From: Actinomycetota bacterium
Lineage (GTDB): Bacteria > Actinomycetota > Actinomycetes > Actinomycetales > Microbacteriaceae
Direction: 5' to 3'
DNA length: 56,056 bases
NCBI GenBank assembly: GCA_018268435.1
Contig: JAFDWP010000094.1
Span: 1-56,056, forward strand
Of the stretch, positions 50,830 to 56,056 are shown piece after piece (position 1 is the first letter of the stretch; each line of letters opens with the position of its first letter). Under the pieces are notes generated by a model. That model made no database searches, had not been told where the DNA came from, and was given only the letters and a program-made list of their open reading frames with translations. Position numbers and translations under genes: made by a program.

Positions 50830-50981
50830 GCGCACTGCTGATCATCACCGTGCTGCTCCCGCTTGCACTCTTCGGACTCCTGGGCCTCGCCGCTGTGGTG
50901 CTCGTGCACGAGATCGCTGAGGTCGTCGTCATCCTCAACGGACTGCGCGCCGCCCGCACCAGGAAGGGGCACATCGCATGA
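50826..50981 (+). pseudogene. C-terminal remnant of a metal P-type ATPase
   Basis: A 51-residue frame whose end, VVLVHEIAEVVVILNGLRAARTRKG, matches the last helix and tail of CadA/CtpG-type metal ATPases (HEg-x-x-VvlNglR). No nucleotide-binding or phosphorylation domain is present. The GTG overlaps the cmtR stop by 4 bp, so the join looks like a deletion that fused the ATPase 3' end to the regulator. Confidence 0.65.
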
Positions 50982-51355
50982 AGGTCGAGCTGCTGCACAT
51001 CATCGGCTGCCCGAACACGGCCATCGCCGAAGCTCACACGCGCGCAGCGATGGATGCTGTCGGCCTCACCGACGTACCCGTCGATCTGGTGACGATCCGG
51101 ACTGAGGCCGAAGCCGTCAGCACCGGGTTCGCAGGTTCTCCCACGCTCCTCGTCGACGGTGTCGACCTGTTCCCGACGTCACCGGTTCGCTCGCTCGCGT
51201 GCCGCGTCTACCTGACGGACTCCGGGTTCGCGGGATCTCCCCCGCAGGAACAGATTGAAGCAGCACTGCGAGGGACGATCAGCAGAGCGAGAACGGTTGA
51301 GGACGGTGGCCCGACCACACCAGCCGTGACAGTGCGGAAGAACCCCTCACCGTGA
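50978..51355 (+). CDS. Thioredoxin-like (DF-family) protein
   Basis: A 125-residue protein: MKVELLHIIGCPNTAIAEAH, then VSTGFAGSPTLLVDGVDLF and CRVYLTDSGFAGSPPQEQIEAAL, a thioredoxin-fold pattern common in mercury and arsenic regions, where the single N-terminal Cys replaces the CxxC pair. The last 25 residues (after GTISRART) run into repeat copy C and look unrelated, so the C-terminus is probably chimeric. Coupled to the ATPase remnant by a 4-bp overlap. Confidence 0.75.
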   Translation: MKVELLHIIGCPNTAIAEAHTRAAMDAVGLTDVPVDLVTIRTEAEAVSTGFAGSPTLLVDGVDLFPTSPVRSLACRVYLTDSGFAGSPPQEQIEAALRGTISRARTVEDGGPTTPAVTVRKNPSP

Positions 51356-51398
51356 CGCTTCGTGTCATCTCACGCCGTTCCCGACAGGTCTTGTCGGG
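51352..51398. repeat. Composite palindrome, copy C, at the island's right boundary
   Basis: GTGACGCTTCGTGTCAT (51352-51368), an 11-bp spacer and CCCGACA-GGTCT-TGTCGGG (51380-51398) reproduce the second half of copies A and B in the same orientation. It overlaps the stop of the thioredoxin-like gene. GGATCC-rich chromosome-like DNA resumes 36 bp later. Confidence 0.7.
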
Positions 51399-51426
51399 AT
51401 CGCGCGAGCGGGTCCATCCTTGCTGC

Positions 51427-51897
51427 ATGGACACCGGATCCGATCCGCACGTCATGGGCGAGGGCCTGCTGCCGACGCCGTTCACGGCGGAGGAGCTCCG
51501 CGATGCGCTGCGTGGCGGAGTGACGATCCGGCTGCGCGTCGAGGCGCCGGACGGCACTGTGACCGAGCGGGTCAACCGCTACTCCGCCGGTGACGACGAG
51601 GGCGTGCTCCTGGAGAACCACCCCCTGGGGGCTCCGGGAGAGGCGGTCGGCGGGCGCGTGGCCTGGCGGGAGCTGCAGGCGCACGCCGCACTCCCGGCGC
51701 ACCGGACCACGATCACCCGGGAGACGATCGAGCACCCTCTCGGACGACTCGACTGCCTGCGCTACGACCTGCATGACGACGAGGGCGGTGCGGTGTTCTG
51801 GTTCGCGCTCGCGCACCCCGGGATGCCCGTGCAGTACGACACCACCGACGCTGCGGGCACCACCCGCACGACCGTGCAGGAGATCGTGGCGGACTGA
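51427..51897 (+). CDS. Hypothetical soluble protein
   Basis: A 156-residue protein without signal or membrane helix, of mixed beta character (TIRLRVEAPDGTVTERVNRY, then VFWFALAHPGMPVQYDT). It has the GGATCC-rich base style of the flanking chromosome, so it is likely the first host gene to the right of the island. No family recognised. It precedes the CHAT gene in the same direction by 109 bp. Confidence 0.6.
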   Translation: MDTGSDPHVMGEGLLPTPFTAEELRDALRGGVTIRLRVEAPDGTVTERVNRYSAGDDEGVLLENHPLGAPGEAVGGRVAWRELQAHAALPAHRTTITRETIEHPLGRLDCLRYDLHDDEGGAVFWFALAHPGMPVQYDTTDAAGTTRTTVQEIVAD

Positions 51898-52006
51898 CGG
51901 GACCCGCCCGCGTCCCGCGCAGTCGGCAGCCGAGGATGGACACCGTGCGGCGGCTGCGCCATCCTGTTGCTGAGGGAGCGCCGTCGCCGGAGAGCCAGGA
52001 GCGGTC

Positions 52007-54088
52007 ATGACGGATCATGGCGAGCTGTTCGCACGAGCCGAGTCGTTGCTGTCGCGCCTCGACGACGTGGATCCGCGTCTGCTCAGCACCCACGCCCGGC
52101 TCCGCGCGGCGTACGCGGCCTATCGGTCGGAGCCGCGCACGTCGCGGCTCCGACAGGAGCTCGTCGACGCCCTGCGGGAGGCCCTGGACGAGGACGAAGC
52201 CCTCCGCGACGCGCTCGCGGCTCCGGCCGCGTCAGACGAGAGGGCCAACGCCGCGATTCCGGCCGCCTCACAGGAGACGCCGTCCGCTGTGGAGATGGCC
52301 GACGTCGACACCACCGGCTTCGTCTCCGACGCACTGGGCGACAGCGCGCTGACCTCGTACGCCATGCAACCGCCCCTGGCCGAGCAGGCGAGCATGATCC
52401 CCGCCGCGGCCCGAGGCGCGGACGAGGCCCCTCCGCACGAGCCGACACCCACCACCGGGGCCGACACCGCCGCCCCCGACCCCTCCGCGGAGATCGTGGT
52501 CGCGTCCGAGCTCGAGGCCACCGTGAAGGGCACCCCTGTCGTCGGCGCCGCGGTCGACGTCGTCATCGACTTCCGACGACCCCCGTCCGGGGATGCGGCC
52601 GAAGACGGGGCGTTCTCGGTGACCTTCCCGCGGGGCAAGACCCGCCTGCCGATGACGGTGCAGCTCACCTCGACCGGCATCGACATCGACGCGGACGGCG
52701 GGCAACGGCCCCTGGTGATGAAGCGGGACGGCACCAGCGAACGCCCCGCGGTGTTCACGGTGACGCCGCGCACGGCCGGCCCGGCGCACCTCACCGCGAC
52801 GCTGCTGTCCCAGGGCAGCATCGTCGCGCAGGTCTCCTTCGCGGTCGACGTGGCCGCAGCCACCGCCGACGGGTCTCCGGACGAGGTCGCCCTGATTCCG
52901 GGATCGAGCATCGGGCGTGCGCTGGATGCGCTGCAGATCGACAGCTCCCGCTTCCTGGCGGTGTCGTTCCTCGGATCCGGAGACCATTTCCGCTGCATCG
53001 TCGTCGGCGACACCCCCCTGGAGGCGGAGCTCGACGTGACGCGTGAGGAGCTCGAGGCCGCGGTCCTGCAGGTGCGGGACGTGCTTCTGCAGCTCTCCCA
53101 CGATGCCGAATATCAGGGGAGCATCCGCATCGGCGAGGACGGCTCCCGGCGAGCCCTGAAGGATCTCGCCGAGGCTGGCGCACTGCTGTTCCGCAAGCTC
53201 TTCTACCTCCGCAAGGACAACGAGCGCGCCGCCGCCATCGGGGACCTGCTCATCGCGCAGCTCGGTGCCGACGGCTCATCCCGGCGCATCCAGTTCGTCG
53301 TCGACGGCTACGGGGTGCCCTGGCATGCGCTGTACCTGGCCCGGGAGCTGAAGGGGGAGCCGCAATGGGATCGCTTCCTCGGCCTGCGGCACGTGATCGA
53401 GGAGCTCGTGATCAACGTCCCCCGCCTGCCCGCCCCGATCCCGGTGGAGAAGGGCCTGTCCGTCGCCCTGCACTTCGATCCCCGCATCGACGCCGAGCAG
53501 AAGATCCCCGCGGTGCAGAACCAGCGCGGGTTCTGGGAGGCGGCGCAGGCCCGCTCCGCGTCGATCACCGTGAAGGATCGCGTCACGAACGCCGCGCTGA
53601 TGACGAGCCTGGGCCCGCGCTCCCGCTACCAGGTGATCTACTTCCTCTGCCACGCCGGCGCCGGAAAGAGCTCGGGCGGTGATCCACTGCCGGATGCGTC
53701 CTGGCTGCGCCTCACGGAGGATCCGGTGACCGTCGGCGAGCTGACCGTGAACGCCGACACCAACTCCCCGCTCAAGCAGGGACCGCTGGTCTTCGTGAAC
53801 GCCTGCCGTTCCGCGGAGCTCTCTCCGCAGTACACCGTGAACTTCCCGAACTACTTCCTCGATCGCGGCGCCCGCACCGTGATCGGCACCGAGTGCGAGA
53901 TCGCCACATTCTTCGCCGACGAATTCGCACGGCGGTTCTTCGCCGCCGTGCTCTCCGGCGTCCCCGTGGGCGTCGCGCTGCTGGATCTGCGCCGCGGAAT
54001 GATCGAGCAGGGCAATCCGCTCGGACTCGCCTACGGCCTGCACGGCGCAAGCGACACCCACCTCGCCCCGGCGCTGCTGACGGCCTGA
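52007..54088 (+). CDS. CHAT-domain caspase-like protease
   Basis: A 693-residue protein. Residues 1-85 are helical, 85-165 low-complexity, 165-290 a beta-sandwich-like region (ATVKGTPVVGAAVDVVIDFR, then PAHLTATLLSQG), and 300-690 a CHAT domain. The catalytic dyad is visible: His 549 in VIYFLCHAGAG and Cys 600 in FVNACRSAE. CHAT proteases cut specific partner proteins on activation. A hydrolase gene follows 47 bp downstream with a strong ribosome site, so the two likely form an operon. Confidence 0.85.
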   Translation: MTDHGELFARAESLLSRLDDVDPRLLSTHARLRAAYAAYRSEPRTSRLRQELVDALREALDEDEALRDALAAPAASDERANAAIPAASQETPSAVEMADVDTTGFVSDALGDSALTSYAMQPPLAEQASMIPAAARGADEAPPHEPTPTTGADTAAPDPSAEIVVASELEATVKGTPVVGAAVDVVIDFRRPPSGDAAEDGAFSVTFPRGKTRLPMTVQLTSTGIDIDADGGQRPLVMKRDGTSERPAVFTVTPRTAGPAHLTATLLSQGSIVAQVSFAVDVAAATADGSPDEVALIPGSSIGRALDALQIDSSRFLAVSFLGSGDHFRCIVVGDTPLEAELDVTREELEAAVLQVRDVLLQLSHDAEYQGSIRIGEDGSRRALKDLAEAGALLFRKLFYLRKDNERAAAIGDLLIAQLGADGSSRRIQFVVDGYGVPWHALYLARELKGEPQWDRFLGLRHVIEELVINVPRLPAPIPVEKGLSVALHFDPRIDAEQKIPAVQNQRGFWEAAQARSASITVKDRVTNAALMTSLGPRSRYQVIYFLCHAGAGKSSGGDPLPDASWLRLTEDPVTVGELTVNADTNSPLKQGPLVFVNACRSAELSPQYTVNFPNYFLDRGARTVIGTECEIATFFADEFARRFFAAVLSGVPVGVALLDLRRGMIEQGNPLGLAYGLHGASDTHLAPALLTA

Positions 54089-54135
54089 TCCCGGGACGAC
54101 ACGACAACCGAAGAAGAGCCCCAGAGGAGGACGCC

Positions 54136-55482
54136 ATGCCGCTGATCCGCAGGACCGTCGACGGTCACGACATCGAGTACTGGGTCATCGAATACGACAA
54201 GTACGGCAATGAGCTGCTCGACTCCGGGAGTCTGGCCAGTGACGAGGTGCGCGAGGCCCTGAGCGCGTCGAGCGCGACGGACGTCTTCGTCATCAGCCAT
54301 GGCTGGCACGGCGACTGGGACGGGGCGCTCGCGCAGTACGACGCGTGGGTGCGGGCCTTCCTCGAGGCGACGCCCGCGCAGACCGCACGGCCGTTCCGCC
54401 CGTTCGTGGTGGGAGTGCACTGGCCGAGTCTCGCCTTCGCGCCGACCCGCGTCGACCGTGATGCGAAGTCGAAGACGCTCTCGGGCTCGGACGACGCCGA
54501 CCCTGACGACACCTCGGCACCGGTCTCCGTGGACTCCGCCGTCGACTCCTACGCCGACCTGCTCGGCGATACGGCCGCGATCCGCCGTGCGCTGAAGACC
54601 ATCCTCGACGCGGAGCACGCGGCCACCCCTCTGGAGAAGTCGGCCCCTGCCCGCACAGCGCTGCGCGATCTGCTGCGCGCGATCGACCTCGAAGAACCGC
54701 CGATGCCGGACGCCGAGTCCGAGGACGACGAGGATGCGGTGCTCGCCCGGGCGGTCGCCGAGCCGGGTCGGGTCCTCGGCGAGGGCGGCCTCTTCGGACT
54801 GCCCCTTCTCGCGCTGCGCCAGCTGTCGTTCTGGAAGATGAAGCAGCGCGCCTACGCCGTCGGCACCGCGGGAGTCTCGCTCCTGCTGCGGGATCTGCAG
54901 AGTACGGCGGGCACCGAGGCCCGGCTGCACGTGATGGGGCATAGCTTCGGATGCATCGTGATGTCGGCCGCGGTGCTGCAGGGCGGATCGGCACCGGCAC
55001 GGCCCGTGCGCTCGATGGTGCTGCTGCAGGGAGCGCTCTCGCTGTGGGCCTTCGCCGACGACGCCTACGGCACGGGACGACCGGGGAGGTTCCGCCCGCT
55101 GCGCGAGCGGCGCTTCGTCGACGGTCCGATCGTCACCTCGCAGAGCCGCTTCGACTACGCCCTGGGGAAGTTCTACCCCGCCGGGGTCCGGGTGGCGTCC
55201 TGGATCCCCGGCGGCGCGGATCACCTCGTGCTCGGGGAGGGCGGCGAGGTGCCCAAGTGGGGCGCGGTCGGCACGTTCGGCCTGCAGGGCACCGGCGCCG
55301 AGGCGCTCATGATCCGCGAGGTGACCGCGGACACGCGCCTGGCCGCCGGATCCGCGTACAACGTCGATGCGGACGCCGTCATCGATGACGCGAAGAGCGG
55401 CGGCTGGGGCGGCGCGCACAACGACATCGCCCACGCGGAGATCGGCCGTCTCGTCTGGCGCGCGGCCCTGTCCGAGGCCTGA
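54136..55482 (+). CDS. Alpha/beta-hydrolase (lipase-like) partnered with CHAT protease
   Basis: A 448-residue enzyme. VISHGWHGDWD near residue 57 forms the oxyanion region, VMGHSFGC carries nucleophile Ser 270, and GGAHNDIAHAE with His 428 is near the end. The insert at residues 110-220 is acidic and variable (PDAESEDDEDAV), a possible protease target loop or lid. ATG at 54136 is preceded by AGAGGAGG. No signal peptide, so it acts inside the cell. Substrate (lipid, ester or peptide) not predictable. Confidence 0.8.
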   Translation: MPLIRRTVDGHDIEYWVIEYDKYGNELLDSGSLASDEVREALSASSATDVFVISHGWHGDWDGALAQYDAWVRAFLEATPAQTARPFRPFVVGVHWPSLAFAPTRVDRDAKSKTLSGSDDADPDDTSAPVSVDSAVDSYADLLGDTAAIRRALKTILDAEHAATPLEKSAPARTALRDLLRAIDLEEPPMPDAESEDDEDAVLARAVAEPGRVLGEGGLFGLPLLALRQLSFWKMKQRAYAVGTAGVSLLLRDLQSTAGTEARLHVMGHSFGCIVMSAAVLQGGSAPARPVRSMVLLQGALSLWAFADDAYGTGRPGRFRPLRERRFVDGPIVTSQSRFDYALGKFYPAGVRVASWIPGGADHLVLGEGGEVPKWGAVGTFGLQGTGAEALMIREVTADTRLAAGSAYNVDADAVIDDAKSGGWGGAHNDIAHAEIGRLVWRAALSEA

Positions 55483-55525
55483 GCGCGGCACCCGGGAACG
55501 GAGCGGATCCGCTCGCCGGGCGCCG

Positions 55526-56056
55526 TCAGCGCGGCCCGCGGCGGAACAGGCCCGCGAACAGCGTGTGCAGCAGGGGCAGCACCGACAGGCTCATCAGCAC
55601 GATGCCGAGGGCCGGGTTGACGGCGAGCACGATCGCCCCGCTGACGAGCAGCGCGGCGAACAGCAGGCCCGAGACCCCGCGCCGCACGAGGGCGTCGATG
55701 TGGTCGAGACGCCTCTCGATCCGCGAGGTGTCGAATGTGACGGATCCCTCGTCGACGCGGGCGATGATGTCATCGATCCGTTTCGGCAGCCGCCACAGGA
55801 GGCCGACGTTCGCGACCGCCTGACCGGCGAGATCGCGCACGACGTTGCCGCCCTCGTCGGCCAGCAGCCGTGTCGCGTAGGGCTCGATCGACTCCCAGAT
55901 GTTGAACTTCGGATCCAGCCCGCTGCACATCCCGGACGTGAGCGAGACCGCGCGGATCAGCAGCAGCAGCCCCTCCGGCAGCTGCACCGGCAGCGAGCGC
56001 ATCGTGTCGCCGAACTCGACGGCGAAGCCCTGGAACTCGCGCGGATCCACATCGCG
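55526..56056 (-). CDS. UbiB/ABC1-like kinase, C-terminal part
   Basis: The reading frame continues past the right edge, so only the last 176 or so residues are seen. EGLLLLIRAVSLTSGMCSGLDP is the helical end of the ABC1/UbiB fold, followed by linker helices and two membrane helices near the C-terminus (GLLFAALLVSGAIVL, then a second). This matches the UbiB family, whose C-terminal helices anchor it in the membrane. ATPase/kinase motifs lie outside the window. Confidence 0.75.
   Translation of the reverse strand, partial: RDVDPREFQGFAVEFGDTMRSLPVQLPEGLLLLIRAVSLTSGMCSGLDPKFNIWESIEPYATRLLADEGGNVVRDLAGQAVANVGLLWRLPKRIDDIIARVDEGSVTFDTSRIERRLDHIDALVRRGVSGLLFAALLVSGAIVLAVNPALGIVLMSLSVLPLLHTLFAGLFRRGPR

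Overview
The window is about 56 kb of high-GC DNA from an actinomycete, most likely Microbacterium or a close relative in the Micrococcales. The outer segments are full of GGATCC-type hexamers, the usual start codons are ATG/GTG, and the flanking genes (secretory lipase, GH35 beta-galactosidase, DUF3516 helicase, M4 peptidase with an emfourin-type inhibitor, DUF998 membrane protein, UbiB-like kinase) fit that group. The assignment is inferred from style and gene content, not from a database search.

Layout. (1) 1-14.84 kb is chromosome-like: an AAA/LuxR-type regulator cut by the left edge, a secreted lipase, a FUSC membrane protein, a beta-galactosidase, a DNA alkylation repair protein, DeoD, a helicase, an M4 metallopeptidase overlapping its probable inhibitor, membrane proteins, and an ArsR/SRPBCC pair under an 18-bp palindrome. 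(2) 14.86-about 51.4 kb is a foreign island, marked by a sharp loss of GGATCC. It opens with a Tn7-like transposition operon (TnsA-like, TnsB/TniA, TnsC/TniB, TniQ) whose TniQ carries a long C-terminal array of zinc-ribbon repeats. A DUF6221 protein and a metallophosphoesterase follow. (3) 22.6-27.2 kb is a translationally coupled arsenic operon with an ArsR-ArsC fusion, three further ArsC proteins, an aquaporin and a flavin disulfide reductase, and no ArsB/Acr3 pump. (4) 27.2-29.1 kb is a P1B-type metal ATPase, followed by a decayed lgt copy.

(5) 29.8-34.7 kb and 38.5-50.2 kb are two parts of what looks like one reactive-sulfur (H2S/persulfide) system. It has sulfide:quinone oxidoreductase, a persulfide dioxygenase-rhodanese fusion, a CoA-disulfide-reductase-rhodanese fusion, three single-domain rhodaneses (two of them lipoproteins), DsrE, a TauE exporter, two thioredoxins, DUF2892/DUF4395 membrane proteins, an MFS transporter, a lone cytochrome oxidase subunit I, an Lgt, and three CsoR-family repressors that lack the copper-ligand His and so resemble the persulfide sensor CstR. 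Seven 16-bp palindromes of the type ATACCCC/GGGGTAT sit in the promoters and appear to tie these genes into one regulon. Five tiny cysteine-rich proteins of one family (CxxCGK...W.GCGQH) are interspersed and are the least explained component. (6) 34.8-38.1 kb, between the two parts, is a copper/heme-peroxidase block (His-rich membrane protein, CopC, PCu(A)C, DyP peroxidase).

(7) The island's right part carries repeated composite palindromes at 38.1, 50.2 and 51.35 kb, probably recombination sites or element ends, and a CmtR-like Cd/Pb sensor with a remnant of its P-type ATPase. (8) 51.4 kb to the right edge is chromosome-like again: an unknown protein, a CHAT-protease gene coupled to an alpha/beta-hydrolase gene (a possible protease-effector pair), and the C-terminus of a UbiB-like kinase. 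No rRNA, tRNA or CRISPR array was seen.
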